Below are positions 19,606 to 28,397 of a DNA stretch of 64,000 nucleotides, piece by piece; position 1 is the first letter of the stretch; each line of letters begins with the position of its first letter. The translations under genes were made by a program, and so were the position numbers. The DNA is taken from positions 3,472,001 to 3,536,000 of the forward strand of contig NZ_CP049857.1 in NCBI RefSeq assembly GCF_011299555.1, given 5' to 3'. The notes under the pieces were generated by a model. The model made no database searches, was not told the DNA's origin, and was given only the letters and a program-made list of their open reading frames with translations. The stretch comes from Dysgonomonas sp. HDW5A. Its GTDB lineage: Bacteria > Bacteroidota > Bacteroidia > Bacteroidales > Dysgonomonadaceae.

Positions 19606-20745
19606 ATGAAAATTCGACTCTTTTCTTTTTTTCTCCTCTTTTTTATAAGTGGACTTTATGCTTTAAGCCAAAACTATCCTAATATTGTGAATTATAACTT
19701 CAATGGAACACCCACTTATGGTGTGAAGATTAAAACTAATTTGCCTTTTCTGAATAGTAGCCAAATGCTGACAATTAAAATTGAAGGTTATAACTATTCA
19801 GGTTATAAGTCACAGGTTGGAATACTCAATTTAAGTATTGCCTGGTATATTTATGATAATATATTTTATACGCCAACTGCAACAAGTTTTGGAGGAACAG
19901 CTCCGGGTATATGGTTAAGCAATGAAAATGGTAAAGTTGTCATATTTTTAGATCAGAAAGTTAGTTATCAGAGATTTACAGTTAGTTCTTTTGCTCAAGG
20001 AGTTGCTGAAAAGCCCGAGTATTTTCAGGGATGGACTGTTGTGGATGCAGCTTTAGCAGGAACTCAACAAACGCAAGTTCCTTATAAAAATGTTTTTGCA
20101 GGGAATGTTGGTATTGGGACGGAAAATCCTGAATGTCAACTTGATGTGAATGGTGATGTGAGGGTTGGTTCTAATGATGGTTCTATCAAACCTAAACTGG
20201 TAATAAAAGGACCTAATCTTCCTTCGGGAAAAGCGGGGCAAAGAGATCTCAGTTTTGAATTTGAATCGGCTGGAAGTTCAGTAATTAGAGCCTATAGAGG
20301 TGGTTCGTGGGATAATTGCCTTCAGTTTTTGACAACATGGGCAAGTTCAACACCTTACGTGCGGATGCATATTGCAGCGAGTGGAGACGTAGGTATCGGA
20401 ACCGAGGATCCACAAGCTAAATTGGATGTACGTGGGACAATCTCTGCATCGGAAGTTAAGGTTCAAGTATTATCAGGTGCCGACTATGTTTTCAACCGTG
20501 ATTATAACTTAAAGCCTTTATCTGAAGTCGAAGCTTTTGTAAAAGAAAACAAGCATTTGCCAGAAATTCCCTCTGAAAAACAAATGCAGGAAAATGGTCT
20601 TAGTATGAATGAGTTTCAAATAAAACTACTTCAAAAAATAGAGGAACTGACTTTATATACAATAAGTCAAGAAAAGAGATTGAATGAGCAACAATCTATA
20701 ATTGAAAAACAAAATAGGAGAATAGAACAACTGGAGAATAAATAA
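19606..20745 (+). CDS. Secreted protein with GIGT repeats and C-terminal coiled coil
   Basis: This 379-residue protein has a signal peptide (MKIRLFSFFLLFFISGLYAL) and no lipid Cys. Residues 20-150 form an Asn/Tyr-rich globular domain that I do not recognise. Two copies of a motif common in Bacteroidota tail-fibre-like surface proteins follow: VGIGTENPECQLDVNGDVRVG and, later, VGIGTEDPQAKLDVRGTISA. The C-terminus has the FNRDYNLKPLSEVEAFVKENKHLPEIPS block and ends in a parallel coiled coil (about residues 335-379). In known families such proteins trimerise and display a binding head. It may be surface-exposed or an adhesin. It has no phage genes near it. Confidence 0.8.
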   Translation: MKIRLFSFFLLFFISGLYALSQNYPNIVNYNFNGTPTYGVKIKTNLPFLNSSQMLTIKIEGYNYSGYKSQVGILNLSIAWYIYDNIFYTPTATSFGGTAPGIWLSNENGKVVIFLDQKVSYQRFTVSSFAQGVAEKPEYFQGWTVVDAALAGTQQTQVPYKNVFAGNVGIGTENPECQLDVNGDVRVGSNDGSIKPKLVIKGPNLPSGKAGQRDLSFEFESAGSSVIRAYRGGSWDNCLQFLTTWASSTPYVRMHIAASGDVGIGTEDPQAKLDVRGTISASEVKVQVLSGADYVFNRDYNLKPLSEVEAFVKENKHLPEIPSEKQMQENGLSMNEFQIKLLQKIEELTLYTISQEKRLNEQQSIIEKQNRRIEQLENK

Positions 20746-20764
20746 TTAGAGTGCTTTATATTAT

Positions 20765-20796
20765 AAAAAAGAGAGATCAAACGATCTCTCTTTTTT
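20765..20796. terminator. Bidirectional terminator
   Basis: A perfect 14-base stem (AAAAAAGAGAGATC with GATCTCTCTTTTTT) with a 4-base loop lies between the coiled-coil protein gene and the convergent ABC-F gene. Confidence 0.85.
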
Positions 20797-22766
20797 TATG
20801 ATTTAGTTCTCATTTCTTCGAGTTCCATTGTGATTAGTTCCCAAGTACTCATTTCGTTTTCTATATCTTTTGACATCTTGCCATGTTTCTCAAATAGAGT
20901 AGAATCGCTTGATCCTTCGGGAGTAGCAAGAGTTTCCTCTAATGAAGCTTTTTCTTGTTCCATCCGTTCTATTTTGTGTTCGATATCAGCGATCTGTTTT
21001 TCGAGACGTTTGATAAGGCGATTTAATTCTTTTCGCTCTTCGTACGAAAGCTTATTTTCCGATGGGGTAGAAGCTGGTGTTGCTGTACTAGCCTCATTTG
21101 CTTTTGCTATGGATGCTTCAACTTTAGCAGCCGAAACAGCTTCCAACTCCTGTAAAGTATCCATTTTCTTCTTTTGGAGAAATTCGTAAATACCGTACAA
21201 GTGTTCTTTTACTTGTTGATTTCCAAATTCGTATACTTTATCAACAAGTCCGTCTAAAAATTCACGGTCGTGGGATACAACTATTACTGTACCATCAAAT
21301 TCTTTGATAGCGTCCTTCAATACATCCTTTGATCTCATGTCGAGGTGATTGGTCGGCTCATCCAAAATCAAAAGGTTTACAGGTTCTAAAAGTAAACGTA
21401 TCATAGCCAGACGGCTGCGTTCTCCTCCCGAAAGTACTTTCACTTTTTTGTCCGAAGCTTCTCCTCCAAACATAAAAGCTCCCAGTATATCACGTATTTT
21501 GGTACGTATATCACCTGTTGCTACATAATCTATCGTTTCGAATACTGTACGATTTTCGTCCAATAATGAAGCTTGATTCTGTGCAAAATATCCGATTTTT
21601 ACGTTATGTCCCAATTCCAATTTTCCTTTGAAATCGGTTTCCTCCATGATACATTTGACTAATGTCGATTTACCTTCACCGTTCTTGCCAACAAAAGCAA
21701 CTTTATCTCCTCTATTGATAGTAAATGTTGCATCTTTAAAAATGAGGTGATCGCCATAGCTCTTTTCCAGATTCTCGGCAATAACAGGATATGAACCCGA
21801 TCGGGGAGCAGGTGGGAATTTTAAGCGAAGACTCGAATTATCTTCTTCATCTACTTCCAAACGGTCTATTTTGTCTAATTGTTTGATTCTCGATTGTACC
21901 TGTACAGCCTTAGTTGCTTTATAGCGAAAACGTTCTATAAAATCTTCCGTTTCTTGTATTTGTTTTTGTTGATTTTCATATGCCCTGATTTGCTGTTCAC
22001 GGCGTTCTTTTCTCAGCTCTACATATTTGGTATAATGAACTTTATAATCGTGAATTTTCCCCAGAGATATTTCTATTGTGCGTGTGGTTACAGCATCCAG
22101 AAAGGCCCTGTCGTGAGAAACTAAAATAACAGCATTGGCATGGGTTGACAGAAAATTCTCCAACCATTGTATTGACTCAATATCGAGGTGATTGGTCGGC
22201 TCATCGAGCAGTAATACATCCGGACGACGAAGTAATAGCTTTGTTAGTTCGATACGCATACGCCATCCTCCGCTAAATTCATTTGTCGGACGTTCGAAAT
22301 CGCTGCGTTTAAAACCTAGCCCAATTAATGTCTTTTCTACTTCTGCCAGAAAATTACCTCCTCCCGACATAAGGAACTGCTCATTGAGGTAAGAAGAACG
22401 GTCTATCAGATTATGATACTCTTTCGATTCATAATCGGTACGAGTGGCAAGTTGCTCATTTACCTGTTCCAGTTCTGCTTCGAGTTGTTGTATATGATCA
22501 AATGCCAGAGATGCTTCTTCGAGAACTGTATTACCATCATTCAGTTGCATATGCTGTGGCAGGTAACCGATGGTAAGTTCCTTTGGATAAGATACATTTC
22601 CTTGTGTAGGTTGTTGTATTCCTGCAAATATTTTAAGCATAGTACTTTTGCCGGCTCCATTTTTACCGACAAGTGCTATTCTGTCTTTTTTATTTACGAC
22701 GAACGATATATTATCGAAAAGAGGACGACCTCCAAATTCTACTGTTAGTCCTTCTATTGAAATCAC
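20796..22766 (-). CDS. ABC-F family ATPase (Uup/YheS type)
   Basis: This 656-residue cytoplasmic protein has two ABC ATPase domains and no transmembrane segment, as in the ABC-F family of translation factors. The first domain has Walker A GKNGAGKST (about residue 36), the signature motif FSGGWRMRIEL and Walker B DVLLLDEPTNHLD. The second has GKNGEGKST, LSGGERSRLAMIRLLL and LLILDEPTNHLD. The inter-domain linker is helical and charged (about residues 235-290), the P-site-tRNA-interacting arm in this family. The C-terminal extension, about 530-656, is a coiled coil with an Ala/Ser/Thr-rich hinge, as in Uup. ABC-F subfamily and any ribosome or antibiotic role cannot be settled by eye. Confidence 0.93.
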   Translation of the reverse strand: MISIEGLTVEFGGRPLFDNISFVVNKKDRIALVGKNGAGKSTMLKIFAGIQQPTQGNVSYPKELTIGYLPQHMQLNDGNTVLEEASLAFDHIQQLEAELEQVNEQLATRTDYESKEYHNLIDRSSYLNEQFLMSGGGNFLAEVEKTLIGLGFKRSDFERPTNEFSGGWRMRIELTKLLLRRPDVLLLDEPTNHLDIESIQWLENFLSTHANAVILVSHDRAFLDAVTTRTIEISLGKIHDYKVHYTKYVELRKERREQQIRAYENQQKQIQETEDFIERFRYKATKAVQVQSRIKQLDKIDRLEVDEEDNSSLRLKFPPAPRSGSYPVIAENLEKSYGDHLIFKDATFTINRGDKVAFVGKNGEGKSTLVKCIMEETDFKGKLELGHNVKIGYFAQNQASLLDENRTVFETIDYVATGDIRTKIRDILGAFMFGGEASDKKVKVLSGGERSRLAMIRLLLEPVNLLILDEPTNHLDMRSKDVLKDAIKEFDGTVIVVSHDREFLDGLVDKVYEFGNQQVKEHLYGIYEFLQKKKMDTLQELEAVSAAKVEASIAKANEASTATPASTPSENKLSYEERKELNRLIKRLEKQIADIEHKIERMEQEKASLEETLATPEGSSDSTLFEKHGKMSKDIENEMSTWELITMELEEMRTKS

Positions 22767-22785
22767 TTTTTCTAAATTTTATTTG

Positions 22786-22793
22786 CAAAAGTA
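22786..22793 (-). promoter_or_regulatory. -7 box of the ABC-F gene
   Basis: The minus strand reads TACTTTTG, matching TAnnTTTG 19 bases before the start codon. Confidence 0.5.
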
Positions 22794-22839
22794 CAAATTT
22801 TAAGTTTGCCGACCTATTTGTTGCTGTTTGCTCTTCTTT

Positions 22840-23763
22840 TTATCTTGAAATTCTCTTTGCAATCTCACTTATATGAGTATTATCCGTACCACAACAGCCC
22901 CCTACAATATTCAGGTTGATTAAGTCATTCAACTTAATGATTTCATTAGCAAGCTCAATATGGTCAGAAGATTTTAAATCGATGGAGTTATCAAGCTCTT
23001 CAGGAGAAAGTGGTGATGTATTTGCCTGTATCCCTCCAAAACGATCTTTCACAAGTGGTGTTCTATTAAATTCCTTGCTCAGTGCCGAATATAGAATTCC
23101 AGGATGTACGCAATTAGCCATATAACAAACCGGATTCTGTAGGGTTGATTTATCTATGGTCTCAATAGCATTGTGAATAGAGGTTCCGTCTAGTAGACAT
23201 CCGTTTTCCCGTACCATGAAACTAATTATATAAGGTAAATTAGTCTTTTCTAAAGCTTTTGCCATTCCGATAGCTTCGGGTAAAGTAGGCATGATTGCAG
23301 CAAATAAAAAATCGACTTCTGATTCTTTAAATGCATTGGCTTGCCATGAATGAAAATCTTGGGCTTCTTCAATCGATAAAAAATCTTTTGCCAGATAAGC
23401 ATCGCCTTTACATCCCATAAGTCCTCCGATAAACATAGTTGTCTGACAGCTTTCTTTAATAGCTTTCAAGAAAGATACATTATCGGAAATAATATCTTTA
23501 TTATATTTTGAATTGTTAATGCGTTCTTTATTAGCGCGTCGGGTGGGAGTGGTTGCAATAAACGGCAGATTGTATGTTTTAGCTATATTAATGTATTCTC
23601 CCCATAGATGAGCCAGAGCCTTTTTACCTTCGTCTGTGTAAATGAGACTGGCCATTGATACTTCGTTATCAAATACTAGTTTAGATTCTCGCTTAAGACG
23701 TTCCCCTAATGCTCCTTCCATTAAGAACGGGTATTTTTTCGTATAGCATGTTAAGAAATCCAT
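22840..23763 (-). CDS. Homocysteine S-methyltransferase family protein
   Basis: This 307-residue cytoplasmic enzyme belongs to the zinc-dependent methyltransferase fold shared by MmuM, BHMT and MetH N-domains, which move a methyl group to homocysteine or a related thiol. The zinc ligands are visible: Cys in NCVHPGI and the pair in VGGCCGTDNTHI near the C-terminus. The N-terminal LMEGALGERLKRE matches the family's DGxxGTxL start, though it is divergent, with Glu-Gly-Ala instead of Asp-Gly-Ala. The donor, S-methylmethionine or other, cannot be assigned. I see no S-box riboswitch in the short upstream gap. It stands divergent from the 42-residue lipoprotein gene. Confidence 0.87.
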   Translation of the reverse strand: MDFLTCYTKKYPFLMEGALGERLKRESKLVFDNEVSMASLIYTDEGKKALAHLWGEYINIAKTYNLPFIATTPTRRANKERINNSKYNKDIISDNVSFLKAIKESCQTTMFIGGLMGCKGDAYLAKDFLSIEEAQDFHSWQANAFKESEVDFLFAAIMPTLPEAIGMAKALEKTNLPYIISFMVRENGCLLDGTSIHNAIETIDKSTLQNPVCYMANCVHPGILYSALSKEFNRTPLVKDRFGGIQANTSPLSPEELDNSIDLKSSDHIELANEIIKLNDLINLNIVGGCCGTDNTHISEIAKRISR

Positions 23764-23824
23764 AAGCTTTAAAAGTATTTATTATTATTTCTACATTTGC
23801 AAGAGTACAATTTATAGGTTCTTT

Positions 23825-23953
23825 ATGAAAAAGATTTTAGTAATTATTTTTGTTTCAAGTCTACTGATGAGCTGTAAGTCATCATCTAAAGTTTGTGGTT
23901 GCCCTTACGGAAGTATCCATACACCGTCTGTCGAATATTTAGCACAGAAATGA
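23825..23953 (+). CDS. Small lipoprotein (42 residues)
   Basis: A complete short gene reads MKKILVIIFVSSLLMSCKSS, then a short Cys-containing tail (KVCGCPYGSIHTPSVEYLAQ). The signal peptide and lipobox (LLMSC, Cys 17) are convincing. The mature peptide would be only 26 residues, with two more Cys in CGC. The frame stays open and ends in TGA 14 bases before the stop codon of the convergent SMR gene. I recognise no family; the lipobox and compact length argue for a real gene over chance. It could be a small envelope or metal-binding factor. It lies between the divergent homocysteine methyltransferase and the convergent drug-efflux gene. Confidence 0.65.
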   Translation: MKKILVIIFVSSLLMSCKSSSKVCGCPYGSIHTPSVEYLAQK

Positions 23954-23967
23954 AACTTTATACGTTT

Positions 23968-24300
23968 TTAATGAGCTGACGTTTTAGACCATACATTTAT
24001 AATTACTACTCCGGCAATTATAAGCACCAATCCTATTATAGCCGGAAGATCGGGTATTTGCTTAAAGGCAAATATTCCTATTATAGTTATAAATACAATT
24101 CCTATGGCCGACCACAATGCATATGCAATTCCTACAGGCAGGCTTCTAAGAGTGAGGCTCAGTAAATAAAATGCTGCTATATAACATACAACAGTAACAA
24201 TACTAGGTATTAGTTTAGTGAATTGTTCGGACATTTTGAGAGAAGATGTTGCTACTATCTCAAATACAATAGCCATCAATAGAAATAAATAATGCTTCAT
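23968..24300 (-). CDS. SMR-family multidrug efflux protein (EmrE/QacE type)
   Basis: This 110-residue inner-membrane protein would export cationic compounds, guanidinium or quaternary ammonium compounds by proton exchange as a dimer. Four hydrophobic helices are visible. Glu14, the essential proton and substrate carboxylate of the SMR family, is present in AIVFEIVATSSLK. The TM3 GIAYALWSAIGIV motif with Trp is also present. The length is normal. Whether it transports guanidinium (Gdx) or drugs (Qac) is not decided by these motifs. It is convergent with the 42-residue lipoprotein gene. Confidence 0.95.
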   Translation of the reverse strand: MKHYLFLLMAIVFEIVATSSLKMSEQFTKLIPSIVTVVCYIAAFYLLSLTLRSLPVGIAYALWSAIGIVFITIIGIFAFKQIPDLPAIIGLVLIIAGVVIINVWSKTSAH

Positions 24301-24319
24301 TGTTCTAAACTTTAGACTA

Positions 24320-24327
24320 CAAAAATA
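24320..24327 (-). promoter_or_regulatory. -7 box of the SMR gene
   Basis: The minus strand reads TATTTTTG, matching TAnnTTTG 19 bases before the start codon. Confidence 0.45.
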
Positions 24328-24428
24328 CGCTTTTCAGATCATAATAGGTCGGTTTTGTTGTTATTTCCTTCTCTCGCTAATTTGTTTGATTACCTACTTT
24401 TTCTGTAAAATTGATACAAAAGATCGGT

Positions 24429-24456
24429 TTTGTCTTTTTATTTATTATTACCTTTG
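24429..24456 (+). promoter_or_regulatory. Putative promoter of the ornithine carbamoyltransferase gene
   Basis: TTTG (24429-24432) and TACCTTTG (24449-24456) lie 16 bases apart, somewhat closer than the 19-21 usual for Bacteroidota. The start codon is 128 bases further on. Confidence 0.4.
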
Positions 24457-24584
24457 ACTTTTTAAGTGCCATTGTAATATTTGTCCGTATCTTTTATAAT
24501 GAGAAGTTTAGGTTGTGGTACTTACCGAGACTATAAACAGGTAGGTGACGTTATATTAAAAAATACATATATACATTTCGTTCT

Positions 24585-25538
24585 ATGAAAACGTACACAA
24601 ATGTCAAGGATTTAGGAGATTTGAATGCTGCCGTTCAGGAAGCATTAGAAGTTAAAAAAAACAGATTTGGATACAAGCATTTAGGAGAAAACAAAACTCT
24701 GCTGATGGTATTTTTCAACTCCAGTTTACGTACACGTTTGAGTACGCAAAAAGCCGGAATGAATCTTGGAATGAATACTATGGTGTTGGATATCAATCAA
24801 GGTGCATGGAAGCTTGAAACCGAAAGAGGTGTAATAATGGATGGTGATAAAACCGAACATTTACTGGAAGCTATTCCTGTGATGGGTTGTTACTGCGATA
24901 TTATAGGAGTGCGTGCCTTTGCCCAATTTGAAAATAAGCAAGACGATTACGAAGAAAAAATATTGAATCAATTCATTAAATATTCAGGGCGTCCCGTTTT
25001 CAGTATGGAAGCGGCTACAGGACATCCTTTACAGGCTTTTGCTGACTTGATAACTATCGAGGAGCACAAAAAGACTGCTCGACCCAAAGTGGTGTTAACA
25101 TGGGCACCTCATCCAAAAGCATTACCTCAAGCAGTTCCCAATTCGTTTGCCGATTTTATGAATGAGGCTGATGTTGATTTTGTGATTACCCATCCGGAAG
25201 GATACGAACTTGATCCTAAATTTGTGCGTGGAGCTAAAGTAGAATACGATCAGGATAAGGCTTTAGCAGGTGCTGATTTTGTATATGCCAAAAACTGGGC
25301 GGCTTACACTGATCCTAATTACGGTCAGATATTAAGCAAAGACAGGGCTTGGACAGTGTCTACTGAGAAAATGGCTTTGACAAATAACGCTTATTTTATG
25401 CATTGTTTGCCTGTTCGTCGTAATATGATTGTAACAGACGATGTGATCGAAAGCCCACAATCAATTGTAGTTCAGGAAGCTGCTAATCGCGAGATTTCGG
25501 CACAAACGGTTATCAAACGCATGCTCGAGAGCTTATAA
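24585..25538 (+). CDS. argF': N-succinylornithine/N-acetylornithine carbamoyltransferase
   Basis: This 317-residue cytoplasmic enzyme adds a carbamoyl group to an N-acylated ornithine in the Bacteroidota arginine pathway, which replaces ordinary ArgF. It closely follows the Bacteroides ArgF' I remember: FFNSSLRTRLSTQKA (carbamoyl-phosphate site SLRTR), LDINQGAWKLETERGVIMDG, ATGHPLQAFADLITIEE (HPLQ), and MHCLPVRRN. The residue reported to decide substrate (Pro90 in the B. fragilis succinylornithine enzyme, Glu92 in the Xanthomonas acetylornithine enzyme) is Thr90 here, in the context DGDKTEHLLE. So the substrate is uncertain. It is 32 bases upstream of the M13 peptidase gene, so they may be co-transcribed, but no functional link is evident. 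Confidence 0.93.
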   Translation: MKTYTNVKDLGDLNAAVQEALEVKKNRFGYKHLGENKTLLMVFFNSSLRTRLSTQKAGMNLGMNTMVLDINQGAWKLETERGVIMDGDKTEHLLEAIPVMGCYCDIIGVRAFAQFENKQDDYEEKILNQFIKYSGRPVFSMEAATGHPLQAFADLITIEEHKKTARPKVVLTWAPHPKALPQAVPNSFADFMNEADVDFVITHPEGYELDPKFVRGAKVEYDQDKALAGADFVYAKNWAAYTDPNYGQILSKDRAWTVSTEKMALTNNAYFMHCLPVRRNMIVTDDVIESPQSIVVQEAANREISAQTVIKRMLESL

Positions 25539-25570
25539 TAAATGTATAATAAGTATTAAATATAACAAAT

Positions 25571-27622
25571 ATGAATAGATTGTATTATTATTTACCGGTG
25601 GCGATTCTGGCGGCAGCAACTACGGTTGGCTGTAAACAGAAAGCTAACGCACAGGAGGAGGTAGTTATGATAGACGGATTAAAAATCGAGAACCTGGATA
25701 CTACAGCTAATCCCGGTAGCAATTTTTATCGTTTTGCTACAGGAGGATGGGCTGATGCAAATCCTATACCTGACGAATATTCTCGTTATGGTTCGTTTGA
25801 TCAGTTGAGAGAAAATAATCAGAAGCAAATTAAAGATCTGATTATTGAACTGGGTAAGACCGAAAACAAGCAAGGATCTACTGCTCAAAAGATCGGAGAT
25901 TTGTATAAAATGGGTATGGACAGTGTGAGGTTGAACACAGATGGTGCTGCCCCAATTATGGAACAATTGGCGACTATCAATGCAGCTTCAACTGTAGAAG
26001 ATATAATTGTTCTTTCGGGAAAAATCAGACATTATACATCTGCACCATTTTTCGGTTTCTATGTAGGTGCTGACGATATGAATAGTTCTATGAATATTGC
26101 TCATATCTATCAAGCCGGATTAGGCTTAGGCGAACGTGAATATTACCTGGCAACAGATCCTACATCTAAATCTTTGCGTGAAGGCTATATTAAACTGATG
26201 GAAACACAGTTTAAATATGCAGGTTATACCGAAGCGGATGCTAAGGCTGCGGCAGCTGCTGTTATGAAAATAGAAACAGCATTAGCTAAATCTCATTTCG
26301 AAAAAGAAAAAACACGCGTTCCCGAGCTAAACTATCATAAAATGCAGGTTAGTAGCCTAAATGATTCGATAGCTAAATTTAAGTGGAACGAGTTTTTTAC
26401 GGCTGTAGGAGCTAAAGATTTAAAGGAACTGAATGTTTCTCAAAAAGAGCCTATCACAGCAGCAGTAAAATTGATACAATCTACACCTGTGAAAGATTCT
26501 AAAGCTTATCTTTCTTGGTGTTTAATCAATGCTGCATCAAAATATCTGGATGATAAATTTGTGAATGCAAATTTCGAATTCTATGGTAAAGAGATGAGCG
26601 GCAGCAAAGTGATTCAACCTCGTTGGAAAAGAACAGTAAATACAATCAATGATGCTCTGGGAGAAGAAGTCGGACAATTGTATGTTGAGAAATATTTTCC
26701 CCCAAAGGCTAAAGAGCGTATGCTTGGTCTTGTAAACAATCTGAAAGAATCGTTGAGCGAACGCATCAACAATTTAGAATGGATGAGCAAAGAAACAAAA
26801 GCTAAAGCTCAGGAGAAATTGGGAACATTTATCGTGAAAATTGGTTATCCTGACAAATGGAGAGATGTTTCAGCATTAGAGATTAAGGATGATAACTATT
26901 GGGCAAATATCGTTCGTGCGTCTAACTTTGAATTCGACTTTATGTTGAGCAAATTGGGTAAACCTGTTGATCGTTCCGAATGGTTAATGTCTCCTCAGAC
27001 AGTAAATGCTTATTATAATCCTACAACTAACGAAATATGTTTCCCTGCAGGTATTTTACAACCTCCATTCTTCTATATGGATGCTGATGATGCAGTGAAC
27101 TATGGGGCAATAGGTGTGGTTATTGGTCATGAAATGACTCACGGTTTTGATGACCAAGGTCGTAAATATGACAAAGATGGTAATATGACCGATTGGTGGA
27201 CTCCCCAGGATGCAACTAACTTTGTAGAAAGAGCGAAACTGTTGGCAGATCACTTCAATAATATTATAGTATTGGACGATTTACATGCTAATGGACAATT
27301 TACTTTAGGTGAAAATATTGCCGATCAAGGAGGTTTACAAGTGTCGTATTATGCATTTATGAAAACAAAACAGGCACAATCGAATGAAATGATTGATGGA
27401 TTTACTCCTCAACAGCGTTTCTTCCTTGCTTATGCAAATCTTTGGGCCGGCAATATCAGAGATGCAGAAATCAGACGTTTGACAAAAATAGATCCTCATG
27501 CTTTAGGCAGATGGCGTGTTGATGGTGCTTTACCTCATGTGGAAGCGTGGTACAAAGCCTTTAATATAACAGAAAAAGACTCTCTTTACTTACCTGTAGA
27601 AAAACGTTCGTCTATTTGGTAA
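25571..27622 (+). CDS. M13-family zinc endopeptidase lipoprotein (PepO/neprilysin type)
   Basis: This 683-residue protease is tethered to the envelope. A signal peptide (MNRLYYYLPVAILAAATTVGC) ends at a lipid Cys, residue 21. The M13 zinc site is HEMTH (residues 520-524) in IGHEMTHGFDDQGRKYDK, and the third ligand Glu is in GENIADQGG (residues 580-588). The N-terminal domain includes the family's NFYRFATGGWADANPIPDEYSRYGSF motif. The C-terminus, SSIW, ends like bacterial PepO homologues, which usually finish C-x-V/I-W; here the Cys is missing. It probably cleaves peptides in the periplasm or at the surface. It has a strong hairpin terminator 29 bases downstream. Confidence 0.94.
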   Translation: MNRLYYYLPVAILAAATTVGCKQKANAQEEVVMIDGLKIENLDTTANPGSNFYRFATGGWADANPIPDEYSRYGSFDQLRENNQKQIKDLIIELGKTENKQGSTAQKIGDLYKMGMDSVRLNTDGAAPIMEQLATINAASTVEDIIVLSGKIRHYTSAPFFGFYVGADDMNSSMNIAHIYQAGLGLGEREYYLATDPTSKSLREGYIKLMETQFKYAGYTEADAKAAAAAVMKIETALAKSHFEKEKTRVPELNYHKMQVSSLNDSIAKFKWNEFFTAVGAKDLKELNVSQKEPITAAVKLIQSTPVKDSKAYLSWCLINAASKYLDDKFVNANFEFYGKEMSGSKVIQPRWKRTVNTINDALGEEVGQLYVEKYFPPKAKERMLGLVNNLKESLSERINNLEWMSKETKAKAQEKLGTFIVKIGYPDKWRDVSALEIKDDNYWANIVRASNFEFDFMLSKLGKPVDRSEWLMSPQTVNAYYNPTTNEICFPAGILQPPFFYMDADDAVNYGAIGVVIGHEMTHGFDDQGRKYDKDGNMTDWWTPQDATNFVERAKLLADHFNNIIVLDDLHANGQFTLGENIADQGGLQVSYYAFMKTKQAQSNEMIDGFTPQQRFFLAYANLWAGNIRDAEIRRLTKIDPHALGRWRVDGALPHVEAWYKAFNITEKDSLYLPVEKRSSIW

Positions 27623-27650
27623 TTATTGATGTATTTCGATATAAATAGAG

Positions 27651-27687
27651 AAAATCTCCTATGAATTCATTTTCATGGGAGATTTTT
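27651..27687 (+). terminator. Terminator of the M13 peptidase gene
   Basis: A 15-base stem (AAAATCTCCTATGAA with TTCATGGGAGATTTT, one wobble pair) is followed by T. Confidence 0.8.
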
Positions 27688-27760
27688 GCTTATAAAGAGT
27701 CGAAAAGACTCATTTCTGAAAAAATAACATTTTTTTTATCAATAATTAGATAACTCTTTT

Positions 27761-27768
27761 TAGATTTG
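27761..27768 (+). promoter_or_regulatory. -7 box of the small coiled-coil protein gene
   Basis: TAGATTTG matches TAnnTTTG 69 bases before the ATG at 27837. Confidence 0.4.
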
Positions 27769-27836
27769 TGGGCTATTTTTTTATAAATTATAGTACAGAC
27801 ACGCGTTAAGTGATTAATACTAAATATTTTATGTGT

Positions 27837-28163
27837 ATGAAAAGATTGTTACTATCAATGTTTTTACTCGGAATGCTAGGTATTTCGGGTTCTTATGCTC
27901 AAAGTAAGGCTACTACCGATCCAGTTATTAGCAGGAGGATTGAGGCATTAAAGAAACAAGAAGCCGAGAAAATTGAAAAATTGAAAACTGAAGCACTTGA
28001 AAAATCAGAAAAAGCTCATCGGGAGGCAGATAAAAAGGCACAAAAGGAATCTGAAAAAATAAGAGATAAAGCATATAAGCAAGCTGCAAAATATCATGAA
28101 GAATCGGAGAAAAAAATAGCAAAAGTTCGACAAAAAACAGCAAGTAAGATACTTGCATTGTAA
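27837..28163 (+). CDS. Small exported helical protein, Lys/Glu-rich
   Basis: This 108-residue protein (from the ATG at 27837) has a signal peptide (MKRLLLSMFLLGMLGISGSY) cleaved after Ala and no lipid Cys. The rest is an uninterrupted charged helix, very rich in Lys, Glu and Ala, with repeated patterns such as KKQEAEKIEKLKTEALEKSE. It is a predicted coiled coil. The frame extends upstream to a GTG at 27810, and an ATG at 27831 is also possible. I chose 27837 because the signal peptide starts there most cleanly. I recognise no family; it might be a small periplasmic scaffold or chaperone-like helper, but this is not shown by the sequence. Confidence 0.7.
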   Translation: MKRLLLSMFLLGMLGISGSYAQSKATTDPVISRRIEALKKQEAEKIEKLKTEALEKSEKAHREADKKAQKESEKIRDKAYKQAAKYHEESEKKIAKVRQKTASKILAL

Positions 28164-28229
28164 ATTAACAAAGTAAATGTTGTTATTTGACAACTTTGGC
28201 TGACCGAAAATAATTTTACATAAAAATAG

Positions 28230-28268
28230 GAGAAAGAAAATGTCGTTATGATATTTTCTTTCTCTTTC
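28230..28268 (+). terminator. Terminator after the small helical protein
   Basis: A 12-base stem (GAGAAAGAAAAT with ATTTTCTTTCTC) is followed by TTTCTTTT. Confidence 0.7.
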
Positions 28269-28300
28269 TTTTGTGGGTATGTTTAATAGCATGTTTGGTG

Positions 28301-28362
28301 ATATTTGTGACATAATGATATTTTTATTGGTTTTTATATCTTATATTTGTGTCATAATAATA
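28301..28362 (+). repeat. Imperfect 20-base direct repeat with promoter boxes
   Basis: ATATTTGTGACATAATGATA (28301-28320) and ATATTTGTGTCATAATAATA (28343-28362) differ at two positions and are 42 bases apart. The second overlaps a TATATTTG -7 box (28342-28349); the first holds TGATATTTG. They sit just upstream of the DUF3836-like gene and may be paired promoters or binding sites. Confidence 0.5.
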
Positions 28363-28397
28363 AAAATAAACGTTTAATCATTTAAATAAATATCATT

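Noticed and set aside
22192-22748. Frames opposite the ABC-F gene
   Set aside because: They run antisense to clear ABC motifs and have no independent support.
23764-23824. S-adenosylmethionine riboswitch before the homocysteine methyltransferase
   Set aside because: The gap is only about 60 bases and no paired P1-P4 structure was found.
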